From: Haloprofundus halophilus
GTDB lineage: Archaea > Halobacteriota > Halobacteria > Halobacteriales > Haloferacaceae
Length of the DNA: 64,000 nt
Reading direction: 5' to 3'
Assembly: GCF_003439925.1 (NCBI RefSeq)
Contig: NZ_QQRR01000001.1
Span: forward strand, 1,054,001-1,118,000
How positions within the stretch are numbered: the stretch's first letter is position 1; every line of letters begins with the position of its first letter. Below the pieces are notes generated by a model. It worked only from the letters and a program-made list of their open reading frames with translations, was not told where the DNA came from and made no database searches. A program made the position numbers and the translations under genes. Positions 44,027 through 52,656 of this stretch are shown piece after piece.

Positions 44027-44719
44027 CTATCGGACGGACGCGCTCGGCGATGCGACGACGTCCAGACCCCGACTGTAGTAACGAATCGGCTCTCCGTCGG
44101 GCCGGGCGAAGCCGTTCGCGCGAAAGAGCGTCTCGGTTTCGACCGTCGCGTCGGCCGGATACAGCGTCCACGAGTCGTGGTCGACATCGGTGTACCGAAC
44201 CGTCCCGTCGGGCGCTTCGGTGTAGAACCGGTAACGCTCGGTCAGGAACGCCGCCAGCGGGTCGTCGGCCGAGGAGAACGGGTCGCCCGTCGGCCAGTAG
44301 GTCGCCCGGTAGTGTGCGGGTCTGTCGCCGGGGTGGAGTCGTCGACTCCGAAACTCGACGCGGCCGTCGTCGAGTTCGAGCGAGATTCGGGCGTAGTAGT
44401 ACGGGAGGTGGTGGAACACCCGCGCGCCGAGGACGCTCAGAGCCCCCTGCGCGTCGAGATTGAAGAAGTACACCGCCGGTTCGCCCTCGTAGGTGACGTA
44501 CGTTCGGAGGTTCAGTTCGGGGAGCGAGAGCCCCAGCCGCCGCGGGAGCCCTTTCGGGCGGACGCTCACGTTCGTGAACGGTACCACCGAGAGCCAGCCG
44601 GACCCGTCGTACTCGTCGACGGCGAGCGCCTCGGGGAGGTGGTCGGCGAGGCGGTCGGGGTCGACGCGCCAGTTCTCGAACAGGAGATGCCGCCACCCCA
44701 TCGCCAGCAGGAGTACCAT
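44027..44719 (-). CDS. DUF2071/YqjF family protein
   Basis: A 230-residue protein with the YqjF fold. It begins MGWRHLLFENWRVDPDRLAD, with the PFTNVSVRPKG region, a 'LRTYVTYEGEPAVYFFNLDA' strand set, and a C-terminal 'ANGFARPDGEPIRYYSRGLDV'. The family is common in bacteria and haloarchaea, and the activity is unknown. Start is MVLLLAMGW at 44719; an ATG six codons later (MGW) is also possible. A 7-bp tandem repeat lies upstream. Confidence 0.8.
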   Translation of the reverse strand: MVLLLAMGWRHLLFENWRVDPDRLADHLPEALAVDEYDGSGWLSVVPFTNVSVRPKGLPRRLGLSLPELNLRTYVTYEGEPAVYFFNLDAQGALSVLGARVFHHLPYYYARISLELDDGRVEFRSRRLHPGDRPAHYRATYWPTGDPFSSADDPLAAFLTERYRFYTEAPDGTVRYTDVDHDSWTLYPADATVETETLFRANGFARPDGEPIRYYSRGLDVVASPSASVR

Positions 44720-44774
44720 GCTCGCGCTACGAGCGAAGGAGGTAGTAAGCTTCGGTCGGAGAGGCGACACCGAA

Positions 44775-44844
<70 letters not shown>

Positions 44845-44970
44845 ACGGCTCTCTCTCTCACACGCTGCGAATCGCCTGCAATTACGCTTTCGTCGCGTAG
44901 GCACAACAGAGTGGTCGACGAGCAACTTTAGCTCCGTTTTACTAAGTTCAAGAAAAGAAACATGTAGTAA

Positions 44971-44978
44971 AATATTTA
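44971..44978 (+). promoter_or_regulatory. TATA-like box of the subtilisin gene
   Basis: AATATTTA lies 31 to 24 bases before GTG at 45002, so a leaderless transcript would start at that codon. This supports 45002, not the GTG at 44987, as start. Confidence 0.6.
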
Positions 44979-45001
44979 CGCGCGGTGTGGAACCGTCTAC
45001 C

Positions 45002-46435
45002 GTGACTCAGCATAACAGGCGGACGTTCCTGAAGTTCACCGGCACAGCACTCGGCGGTCTCGCACTCGGCGCGGGGACCGCAGCAGGCGCGACAGGAGCG
45101 GACGACCGGTTCCTCGTCGACCTTCGCGAGGTCTCTCGCGCGGACGTCCCCGACAGCGTCGAAATCGTCCACGACCTCTCGGAAGTCGACTTGCTGGTCG
45201 CCCGCGGCGACGCCGCGGCCGTCGGCGGGGCGGCCGCGACGACGCCGGACGTGACGGTGTATCAGGCGAACGGCGGCGTCGCGGCGGAGGCCGACGGTCC
45301 GAAAGCGAGCGAGGAGAGCGCGAGCCACAACCACGACGGCCCCGCGACGAACACCGAACTCCAGTGGGACAAGCGCGTCCAGAACGTCGGCGACCTGACC
45401 GACAAACCCGGCGACGGGACGTTCGTCCACGACGTGACGAAGGGCGCGGGTACGCGCGTCGCCGTCGTCGATTCCGGCGTCTACGACGCGCACCCGGACC
45501 TCGCCGACGTGGTGAACCCCGAGCTCTCGGCGAACTTCACGACCGACGGTATGGACTTCCGGCCGAACGGCGCGGGCAGCCACGGCACCCACGTCGCCGG
45601 AACCATCGCGGCGACGAACAGCAACGACGGCCCCGCCGGCGGCGTGCTCGGCACCGCCCCGGAGACCGAACTGCTCTCGCTGCGCGTCTTCTCCGGCGTC
45701 GAGGGCGCGACCGGCGATACGCTCATGGCGCTCGTCTACGCGGCCAATCAGGGCTGCGACGCCGCCAACATCAGCCTCGGCTACCCGTATCCGTACGTCG
45801 ACCCCGAGCAGTTCCCCGAACTGCTCGCCATCAAAGAGGCGTACCGCCGCGTCGCCGCGTACGCGCGCGAGAAGGAGATGGTTATCGTCAACTCCGCCGG
45901 CAACGACGGCCTCGACATGGACGCCGAGGGTATTCTGAGCCTGCCGACCGAGGTCGACGGTATCTTCGGCGTCTCCGCCACCGGCCCAATCGGCTACGGC
46001 TGGGGCGGCAAGCACTCCGACAACGAGGAGAAGTGGCTGACCGGGAATCGCCTCGAAGAGGAGACGACGGACCCGGCGTTCTACACGAACTACGGTAGCG
46101 CCGTCGAGGTCTCCGCCGCCGGCGGTGACGCCGACCTCGACGCGCTCGACGGCGGCGTCGAGGGCGCAGAGCGCGACCTCGTGTTCTCGACGGTCAACCT
46201 CGTCGAGGAGGACGGCTCCGTCGTCGCCGGCTACGGCTGGAAGGCCGGAACGTCGATGGCCGCGCCGCAGGTGTCGGGAGCAGTGGCGCTCGTCCGCTCG
46301 CTGCGACCCGACGCCGGTGCCGAGGAGGTCGAGGCGCTCATCCGAGACACCGCCAGCAGCGTGAAGGATAGCGACGACGCCTACCACGGCGCGGGTCACC
46401 TCGACCTGAAACGACTGGTGAAAGCCGCGCAGTAA
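45002..46435 (+). CDS. Tat-exported subtilisin-family serine protease
   Basis: A 477-residue S8 peptidase. The leader has a twin-Arg pattern NRRTFLKFTG, then an Ala/Gly-rich h-region, so it is a Tat substrate. A prodomain (about 40-145) precedes the catalytic domain. Asp157 lies in VAVVDSGVYDAHPDL, His194 in GSHGTHVAG, the oxyanion Asn in NSAGN, and Ser418 in GTSMAAPQVSG. The catalytic triad is intact. No C-terminal extension or anchor is visible. It is probably secreted and degrades peptides outside the cell, like halolysins. Start is GTG at 45002, with a TATA box 24-31 bases upstream. Confidence 0.93.
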   Translation: MTQHNRRTFLKFTGTALGGLALGAGTAAGATGADDRFLVDLREVSRADVPDSVEIVHDLSEVDLLVARGDAAAVGGAAATTPDVTVYQANGGVAAEADGPKASEESASHNHDGPATNTELQWDKRVQNVGDLTDKPGDGTFVHDVTKGAGTRVAVVDSGVYDAHPDLADVVNPELSANFTTDGMDFRPNGAGSHGTHVAGTIAATNSNDGPAGGVLGTAPETELLSLRVFSGVEGATGDTLMALVYAANQGCDAANISLGYPYPYVDPEQFPELLAIKEAYRRVAAYAREKEMVIVNSAGNDGLDMDAEGILSLPTEVDGIFGVSATGPIGYGWGGKHSDNEEKWLTGNRLEEETTDPAFYTNYGSAVEVSAAGGDADLDALDGGVEGAERDLVFSTVNLVEEDGSVVAGYGWKAGTSMAAPQVSGAVALVRSLRPDAGAEEVEALIRDTASSVKDSDDAYHGAGHLDLKRLVKAAQ

Positions 46436-46455
46436 GCGGGTACTCGGCCGACCGC

Positions 46456-46710
46456 TTACCGTTCGCTTCGCGCGTCCGACGTTTCGAGTTCCTCGACGCG
46501 CCGTTCGAGTTCTCGCACGCGTTGCTGCAGACTCGGTGACTCCTCCTCGTCGACGACGGCCGATTCGAGTCGTCGGACGCGGTGGACCAACCCGCTGAGC
46601 GGTTGCTCCGTTCGCTCCGACGAGGAGCCGGCGTAGTCCTCCGCCTCCGCACCCAGTACGTGGCGCTCGAGCGTTCGTACCCGTCGTTCCAGTCGGTCTA
46701 CGTCGCTCAT
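46456..46710 (-). CDS. Small coiled-coil protein, unknown function
   Basis: An 84-residue, charge-rich protein made of two heptad segments ('DVDRLERRVRTLERHVLG' and 'SLQQRVRELERRVEELE'), joined by a Ser/Glu-rich linker. I recall similar haloarchaeal proteins annotated as DUF7310 coiled-coil (tentative). It is convergent with the protease, with only 20 bases between the stops. Confidence 0.65.
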   Translation of the reverse strand: MSDVDRLERRVRTLERHVLGAEAEDYAGSSSERTEQPLSGLVHRVRRLESAVVDEEESPSLQQRVRELERRVEELETSDARSER

Positions 46711-46790
46711 CGGCTATGAATACAATGTTCGAGAGGATGTATCCTCAGAACAGTCAACGGACCAGAGATTCGATATCGACGAGCGGCAAT

Positions 46791-48086
46791 TCAAGAGTTG
46801 CTCAGACCGATGCCGTGGAATCCGTCTCGGGCGCTCACGTATACGGCGTCGTCGACGGGAGTAACACCGTAGATCGTCTGCCCAATCGTATCTTGCACTT
46901 GTACTTCCTCGGTCTCGTAGCTCCAGAGTTCGCCCTCACCGGCGGTATCAAGCGCCGATACCGTCCCCCGCCGAACCGTGTAGAGCACGTCGCCGACGCG
47001 GGCGACCGGTTCGCCGCTTCCGCCGAGTGTCAGTGCCTTGCGCCCGTTGGTGGGGTCGACGGCGACGATACTCTCCTCCGTCCCGACGTACACCGCATCC
47101 GGAGTGACGACGGGTGGGTCGCTTCGCATCGCTCCGGCAGACATACGCCAGCGAACGCTTCCGTCGGTGACGTCGATAGCGAGCAGTTCGTCAGGGCCGT
47201 CACGATACGCCACTGCGTACACGGTGTCGTCATCGACCGCAGGCGTCCCCCATTCGTCGGCCGCCTCCTCGACGGTGAACTGCGCGCTTCCGTCGGTTGC
47301 GTCGACGGCGTGGAGTCCGTCACGGCTGTTGACGAAGACGCGGCCGTCGGCGACCGCCGGTGTCGACTTCGATTCACTCTCAATGTCGTAGCGCCACTGT
47401 TCTTCGCCCGTCTCTGCGTCGAACGCTCGCAGATGCGGTGATACAGATCGAAAGCCACCGCTGTTGACGTACACCGTTCCATCGCTGACCGTCGGGTTCC
47501 CCTGAATGCCGTCCATCTCGGGGCCGCGCCACAGCAGTTCATCCCGGTCGGCCGCCAGACAGAACACCTCGATGAACGATGTTACGTATACCCGGTCTCC
47601 GACCACCGTCGGTGGTGAGTTCGTCCCATACTGGACGAGTCGTGTCTGCGTCTCGATCTCGATGGTAGCAGGGTCTCTTCGAGTAAGCGACGTGTATTCC
47701 GACTCGCCCGAAAGTGTGAACAATGTGCCGTCGGCGACGCTCGCAGGTCCGACAGGCTGGAGCCGCCAATAGTGGTCAGCGTTCCGGAGGCCCGCTCCGG
47801 ACGGGTTGTAGCCGGTGTTGGCCGCGTCGAACCGGTAGGTAGGCCACTGACCGCTCGGGGAGAGCTCCGGTGACCCCGGGGGCGTCCGCGTTTCTCGCTC
47901 GTCGGGACCCGAAGTGAGTTCTCCGGGCGTGTCCGGTGAGTCGGTCGCCGACGCAGTCGGTGTATCGCTGGACGAGTCGTCCGCGGGTGGTTGCTCTGTC
48001 CGGGTGGACGTACACCCGGCGAGAGCGAGTGTCCCTCCTGTGGCGAGCGTTTGGAGGAGTTGTCGACGAGAGCTGGAGGTCCGCAT
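46791..48086 (-). CDS. PQQ-binding-like beta-propeller lipoprotein
   Basis: A 431-residue protein. The leader has R7-R8 QLLQT and a lipobox ALAGC with Cys25, so it is a Tat lipoprotein at the cell surface. A Ser/Thr/Asp-rich linker follows, then repeats of the PQQ/WD40-like kind, such as 'GDRVYVTSFIEVFCLAADRD', 'DGTVYVNSGGFR' and 'ATDGSAQFTVEEAADEWGTPA'. About six to seven blades fit. It may bind a ligand or assist outer-surface protein assembly; no PQQ enzyme is nearby. Start is MRTSSS at 48086. Confidence 0.86.
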   Translation of the reverse strand: MRTSSSRRQLLQTLATGGTLALAGCTSTRTEQPPADDSSSDTPTASATDSPDTPGELTSGPDERETRTPPGSPELSPSGQWPTYRFDAANTGYNPSGAGLRNADHYWRLQPVGPASVADGTLFTLSGESEYTSLTRRDPATIEIETQTRLVQYGTNSPPTVVGDRVYVTSFIEVFCLAADRDELLWRGPEMDGIQGNPTVSDGTVYVNSGGFRSVSPHLRAFDAETGEEQWRYDIESESKSTPAVADGRVFVNSRDGLHAVDATDGSAQFTVEEAADEWGTPAVDDDTVYAVAYRDGPDELLAIDVTDGSVRWRMSAGAMRSDPPVVTPDAVYVGTEESIVAVDPTNGRKALTLGGSGEPVARVGDVLYTVRRGTVSALDTAGEGELWSYETEEVQVQDTIGQTIYGVTPVDDAVYVSARDGFHGIGLSNS

Positions 48087-48224
48087 GGCTGCCGCTTCTC
48101 TACGACCTGGTATATGTTTTCTCTCCGAATAGAACAGAGCGAAGTGACAGAGACGGGTGCAGACTGGCTTATTTCCTCTGTTGAGTAATCTGTGGACGGT
48201 TGCGGGTGACGAGCGCAAAACTAG

Positions 48225-48263
48225 TTATCGGAACTATCGGAAATCACCCTGTTCCGTTTATTA
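48225..48263 (+). promoter_or_regulatory. Shared upstream element and TATA before orc1/cdc6
   Basis: Two copies of TATCGGAA (48227-48234 region and 48235-48242) are followed by ATCACCCTGT, then the T-rich TTTATTA (48257-48263, 35 to 29 bases before the ATG). CGGAAC (48229) and GTTCCG (48251) are inverted. A near-identical arrangement precedes the gene at 49377. Confidence 0.7.
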
Positions 48264-48291
48264 CAGCTCACGAGGAAGACTGCTGGTAAGC

Positions 48292-49305
48292 ATGATCAAC
48301 GATGCTCGCGTTCTACAGCCCGAGTTCATCCCTCAGGAGATCGAGCATCGCAATCAGGAGACGAACGTCCTCTCGAACGCGCTCAAACCGATTATGGATG
48401 GTCAGCCGGGAGAGACCTCACTCCTCCTTGGACCATCCGGTGCTGGGAAAACGTGCATTGCGCAGTTTACCGTCGAACGCCTCCGAGAGAACGTCCTCGA
48501 CATCAACACACAGTACATCAACTGCTGGCAGGACTACACTCGGTTTCGTGTGCTTTACCGTATTCTCGAAGGTATCGACCAAACGGTGGATATTCACCGA
48601 CGCTCCACACCACGGGACGAACTCCTGACTCGGATCCAAGAGTACGATGGGCCGCACTACGTTGTCATTCTCGACGAAGTCGACCAACTCGAAGATAAGA
48701 GCGTTCTCTATGACCTCTATCGCACGCGTAAGATTACGATGGTGCTCATCGCCAACCGCGAAGAGGACCTGTTCTCGATGTTCGACGAACGCTTGACGAG
48801 CCGTCTGCACGGGAGCGTCCGGGTTGAATTCGAGAGATACCACCTCGACGAACTCGTCGCGATTTTAGCTGCGCGGGCACGCTGGGGATTATCGGAAAAT
48901 GCTATCGGAAATCAGCAACTCGCTCTCATTGCCGATGCTGCAGCCGGTGATGCACGGATCGGAATCAGCATTCTTCGCAACGCCGCGCGACTCGCAGATC
49001 AGCAGTCTTGCAACACAATCTCGAATGAGATTCTACACGAGGCTGTCCCCGACGGACGCGAAGAGATCCGACGGTCGACTGCTGACAAATTGCGCGAGCA
49101 TCAGCGCGCCCTCTACGAAATTTTACTCGAAGAAGGCGAGATGAGTCCGGGCGATCTCTACGACGAATACTGTGAGTACGTCGACGAACCAAAGACGAAG
49201 CGAACCGTTCGTAACTACCTCCAAAAGATGGAGCAGTATCGACTCGTCGTCGCCCAAGGTGAGAAGCGTGCGCGGACCTACAGACCTCGGGAAAATGGGT
49301 CCTGA
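48292..49305 (+). CDS. orc: Orc1/Cdc6-family replication initiator ATPase
   Basis: A 337-residue AAA+ protein. Walker A is GPSGAGKT (residues 47-54), Walker B is VVILDEVDQL (Asp128, Glu129), sensor 1 is 'ITMVLIANREEDLFSMFDE', and the Orc-type lid has 'LIADAAAGDARIGISILRNA'. A C-terminal winged helix ('PKTKRTVRNYLQKMEQYRLV') should bind origin DNA. It is shorter than chromosomal Orc1 proteins, typical of element-encoded copies. Start is ATG at 48292 (MINDARV); the upstream in-frame extension overlaps the promoter element. It probably initiates replication of the integrated element. Confidence 0.92.
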   Translation: MINDARVLQPEFIPQEIEHRNQETNVLSNALKPIMDGQPGETSLLLGPSGAGKTCIAQFTVERLRENVLDINTQYINCWQDYTRFRVLYRILEGIDQTVDIHRRSTPRDELLTRIQEYDGPHYVVILDEVDQLEDKSVLYDLYRTRKITMVLIANREEDLFSMFDERLTSRLHGSVRVEFERYHLDELVAILAARARWGLSENAIGNQQLALIADAAAGDARIGISILRNAARLADQQSCNTISNEILHEAVPDGREEIRRSTADKLREHQRALYEILLEEGEMSPGDLYDEYCEYVDEPKTKRTVRNYLQKMEQYRLVVAQGEKRARTYRPRENGS

Positions 49306-49312
49306 AAGACAG

Positions 49313-49348
49313 TATCGGAATTTCGGAAACACCCCTGTCTTGGTTATG
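49313..49348 (+). promoter_or_regulatory. Shared upstream element and TATA before the RecA-fold gene
   Basis: TATCGGAA (49313-49320), then TTTCGGAAACACCCCTGTC, then TTATGA (49343-49348). The CTGT lies 39 bases before the ATG at 49377, compared with 40 bases before the Orc ATG. The similarity over about 30 bases at the same promoter position points to a common regulator. Confidence 0.68.
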
Positions 49349-49376
49349 ACACGAAAGCCGCCTAGATACTGTTGTG

Positions 49377-50057
49377 ATGTACCAGCAGACCAATGACCAA
49401 CCGACGCTCCCGACGCTAAACGACGGGATGACACTGTTACAGGCAAATCGTAGAGCGACAGGTGTGTTACAGTCGCTCGTCGTCGACCACCTGCTCTTAG
49501 AAAGTGGTGACGCAGTCTGGGTCGACGCTCGTGGAAACGGGACGACACAGCAACTGTGTCAGATTGCACCGACTATGAGAGTCCTCGACCGCATTCACAT
49601 CGCTCGGGGATTCACGCCATGGCAGCACTACAGCCTGCTAACGGACCTTCCGGATCAGATCACCGAGGACACGTCGCTCGTCGTCCTTCCGGAGTTCGAT
49701 TGGTTCTACCGGGCTGACGACCTCCGACGCGGTCAAGGTGAACGAATGTTCTCGGAGGCAGTTTCGCGAGTCATGGAGTTGCTCGACAACGTCGACGTAC
49801 CGATTCTCCTCACGCTATCAGAAAGAGACGACTTCGCCGAACCACTCCACAATGCAGTTTCAGAAACAGTTGAGTGTGAGCTGACAAAGTACGGGCCGCG
49901 GTTCTCGGGTGACTCGTTCGAGACACTCGTCTACCCGCTCGAAAACGGAATGGTCCAGACGACGATTGCGTACTGGAACCAGATTCTCGCTGCCCGTCAC
50001 CCGGCTGTGGTTCCGGTGACTTCGTCTCCGGAGGTGACCACCGTTGGGGCGAACTAA
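49377..50057 (+). CDS. RecA-fold protein lacking visible nucleotide-binding motifs
   Basis: A 226-residue protein. The core parallels RadA/RecA: strand 'DAVWVDARGNGTTQQLCQIA' (compare VIYIDTEGT), 'RVLDRIHIARGFTPWQHYSL' (compare LDNIFVARAYNSDHQ), LVVLPEFDWFYRADDLRRG (Walker B position, with Pro-Glu instead of Asp-Ser), and 'VMELLDNVDVPILLTLSE' (compare IPVLVTNQ). No Walker A P-loop is visible. It may be a structural partner of the polymerase or Orc. An in-frame GTG at 49374 is also possible. Its last bases overlap the next gene. Confidence 0.72.
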   Translation: MYQQTNDQPTLPTLNDGMTLLQANRRATGVLQSLVVDHLLLESGDAVWVDARGNGTTQQLCQIAPTMRVLDRIHIARGFTPWQHYSLLTDLPDQITEDTSLVVLPEFDWFYRADDLRRGQGERMFSEAVSRVMELLDNVDVPILLTLSERDDFAEPLHNAVSETVECELTKYGPRFSGDSFETLVYPLENGMVQTTIAYWNQILAARHPAVVPVTSSPEVTTVGAN

Positions 50058-50304
50058 TCCGACGTACCGCGACATGGTCCGAGCGACTGAAAGCCGATGG
50101 TCGGACTACCGACGAGCGCTCAGACACGGTGACCAACCGTACTTCGACCAGCTGTTCGAGCACGCTCGCGCTCATGCAGATGCAGGTGGGTATCTCAATC
50201 ATCAGTCTGTCGAGATTCCGATTCTGTTCTCCATCGCATTGGAACAGGAGAAGCGGATTACATCGCTTGAGAATCGAATGGACATCGACGAATTCGTCGA
50301 GTGA
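50044..50304 (+). CDS. Small haloarchaeal helical protein next to the polymerase
   Basis: An 86-residue alpha-helical protein: MGRTNPTYRDMVRATESRW, then 'YRRALRHGDQPYFDQLFEHA', 'HQSVEIPILFSIALEQEKRI' and an acidic end. I recall haloarchaeal proteins with the same MGRTNPT opening; that supports the TTG start at 50044, which overlaps the previous gene by 14 bases. An internal ATG at 50074 is the other choice. No function is known; the place before the polymerase suggests a role in the replication module. Confidence 0.7.
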   Translation: MGRTNPTYRDMVRATESRWSDYRRALRHGDQPYFDQLFEHARAHADAGGYLNHQSVEIPILFSIALEQEKRITSLENRMDIDEFVE

Positions 50305-50307
50305 GCT

Positions 50308-52419
50308 ATGTCGTTCAAATTCGACTATCTCGAAGGCGACGTACTCGAGTGGTCACTAACTCCTGACGGTGTGGAGTTCACTCGAAACTCGTCGTACGAG
50401 CCGACGATATACGTCTCGGCGCACGGAGAGGGCGACCTTGCGGAGGTCTCGGAAGTCCTTCGTCGACATCCCAAGGTCACACTCGCACACTTGGTAGAGG
50501 AGCGAATCGGGTTCAGACACGATCAAGAACCGGTGCTTCGCGTCGATGTTGTCGACTTAGATGCAGTTACTGATGTTGCACACGAAGTCAGGGGGTGGAG
50601 AAAACCCGGCGAGTACCGATGCTACAACGTCGATTTGAGCCGTGAGTTCAGGTATTGCCTCGAAGAAGGCGTGTCGTCGACACCCGAGCGAACACTCACA
50701 GTTCTCGATATCTCCATTTCAGAGTCTCAGCTGGCCAGTGGACGAATTACGACGGCTGATCTGGACGACGAGACGATAAGTGGAACGCAAGAGGAGGTCC
50801 TTGAAGTAGTCCACGACCGGCTCAGTGCTGACGACCCCGACGTCCTTCTACTCAACACAAGTGAGGCAGTTCCGGGGTTGTACGAACAAGCCGAACGAGT
50901 TGGGAACCGAGAGTTCGAGTTAGGACGCCTCCCTGGTTGGCAACAGCTCGCTGGAGAGTCGACGTACGCGAGTTATGGGAACGTCGGTCACTCGCCAGCG
51001 CGGTACAACCTCCCTGGGCGGGTGATTATCGACCGCTCGAACACGTTCATGTGGAACCAGACGAATCTCGATGGCTGCCTTGACCTCGTCGAACGGTCAG
51101 GAAAACCGCTTCAGGAGTTAGCCTGGTCGTCTATCGGAACTATCCTCACAGCGATTCAGATTCGAGAGGCGCGGAAACGAGGTGTGTTGGTGCCGTGGAA
51201 CTCCTGGCGGCACGAGCAGTTCAAGACGATGTGTCAGTTGCACGAAGCCGACCGTGGTGGGTTCACGTTCGCACCGAAGGTCGGCCTGCACGAGGATGTC
51301 CACGAACTCGACTTCTCGTCGCTGTACCCGAACATCATCGTTACCCGTAACGTGAGTCCTGAGAAGATTCGCTGTGAGTGCCACGCCGATCGAGAAGACG
51401 TTCCCGGACTCGGGTACTGTATCTGCGACGAACGTGGCTATCTTCCAGCTGTCCTCGAACCGCTCATCGAAGATCGCGACGCGATTAAAGCTGAACTCCG
51501 CGAGACAGACGATCCAGAGCGAGAGAATGTGTTAGAAGGGCGTTCGAACGCCATCAAGTGGATTCTCGTCTCCTGTTTCGGGTATCAGGGATTTTCGAAC
51601 GCGAAGTTCGGCCGCATCGAGTGCCACGAAGCGATTAACGCGTTCGCTCGTGAGATCTTGCTCGACTCGAAGCAAGTGTTCGAACAGAATGGCTGGGAAA
51701 TTGTCCACGGTATCGTCGACAGTATCTGGGTCCGCCGAATCAGAGACGAGGAGCAAACGCCACTCGACGAACTCGTCGAGCAAATCAGCCAAGGAGTAGG
51801 GATTCGGTTGGAGTACGAAGCGGCGTATGACTGGATTGCATTCGTCCCGATGCGCGATAGCGACGCTGGTGCGCTGACGAAGTATTTCGGGAAAGTCGCC
51901 GACGAGGACGAATACAAGTATCGAGGTATCGAGTGCCGACAGCGCAGCACGCCAGCCTTTATCGAAGAAGCGCAGACGGACATGATTCGAATCCTCGACG
52001 AGTATCAAGAGCCAGAGCCAGTCTGCGATCGACTGAAGCTGTGGGTCAAGCGTCTGCGGAGCGGTGGCGTTGAACCGGAAGACCTCCTCATCAACAACCG
52101 AGTCACGAAGCACGTCGACGAGTATTCGCAGTACACGCGAAACGTCGCGGCACTCGAACGGGCCGAGGGACACGGCCTCAGTAGGAGTCCAGGTGAGAGT
52201 GTCTCCTACGTCGTCGTTGACGACGAGAAACGGTCGAGAGATCGGGTAGCGTTGGCACACGAAGATCTCTCTACGTACGATGTCGACTTCTACGAGACGC
52301 AACTTCTCCGTGCAGCCGAGAGTGTTCTTTCGCCGCTCGGATGGCGTCGCTCTGCTATCGAGAACGCGTTGTCAGGGTCGCAGGACTCGAAGCTCTCAGC
52401 GTTCGAAAGGTGGGGATAG
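50308..52419 (+). CDS. polB: Family B DNA polymerase with degenerate exonuclease and motif C (PolB2-like)
   Basis: A 703-residue protein. Motif A is ELDFSSLYPNII (Asp335), motif B is 'KWILVSCFGYQGFSNAKFG' (Lys417), and motif C reads HGIVDSIWV where DTDS is expected, so the first acidic residue is replaced while Asp471 remains. A Cys-rich insert 'CECHADREDVPGLGYCIC' follows motif A. In the N-terminal exonuclease part, the DIE motif reads DIS (residue 134) and the later NxxxFD and YxxxD motifs are not clear. This pattern matches the archaeal PolB2 branch. It lies three bases after the previous gene. Whether it is active cannot be told. Confidence 0.9.
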   Translation: MSFKFDYLEGDVLEWSLTPDGVEFTRNSSYEPTIYVSAHGEGDLAEVSEVLRRHPKVTLAHLVEERIGFRHDQEPVLRVDVVDLDAVTDVAHEVRGWRKPGEYRCYNVDLSREFRYCLEEGVSSTPERTLTVLDISISESQLASGRITTADLDDETISGTQEEVLEVVHDRLSADDPDVLLLNTSEAVPGLYEQAERVGNREFELGRLPGWQQLAGESTYASYGNVGHSPARYNLPGRVIIDRSNTFMWNQTNLDGCLDLVERSGKPLQELAWSSIGTILTAIQIREARKRGVLVPWNSWRHEQFKTMCQLHEADRGGFTFAPKVGLHEDVHELDFSSLYPNIIVTRNVSPEKIRCECHADREDVPGLGYCICDERGYLPAVLEPLIEDRDAIKAELRETDDPERENVLEGRSNAIKWILVSCFGYQGFSNAKFGRIECHEAINAFAREILLDSKQVFEQNGWEIVHGIVDSIWVRRIRDEEQTPLDELVEQISQGVGIRLEYEAAYDWIAFVPMRDSDAGALTKYFGKVADEDEYKYRGIECRQRSTPAFIEEAQTDMIRILDEYQEPEPVCDRLKLWVKRLRSGGVEPEDLLINNRVTKHVDEYSQYTRNVAALERAEGHGLSRSPGESVSYVVVDDEKRSRDRVALAHEDLSTYDVDFYETQLLRAAESVLSPLGWRRSAIENALSGSQDSKLSAFERWG

Positions 52420-52423
52420 TGGG

Positions 52424-52445
52424 TCGACTGATTACTAACAGTCGA
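52424..52445. terminator. Hairpin after the polymerase gene
   Basis: TCGACTG (52424-52430) and CAGTCGA (52439-52445) form a perfect 7-bp stem with an 8-base loop, starting five bases after the polB stop. It may help end the replication operon. The 237-bp spacer that follows is AT-rich and holds no convincing gene. Confidence 0.5.
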
Positions 52446-52656
52446 GTGCTTCTTGGAACGGGATCATCGCGCGACGCTGTTTCGTCTCGATCAATTGCGG
52501 ATTCTTATCAAGGGTTTCGAGGTCCTGGCCATCATTCTGAACGCATCATATTTTGTTGAGGTACTTTCAATGAGAGAGTAATCTCGTCGACCGATGACAA
52601 AATAGTAGATACACTTAGGATATGTCGCAAAGCTATCTCGAAGAGTTGACCACAAA

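Noticed and set aside
48157-48291. N-terminal extension of the Orc protein
   Set aside because: It crosses the promoter element and TATA-like box; the ATG at 48292 has the expected spacing.
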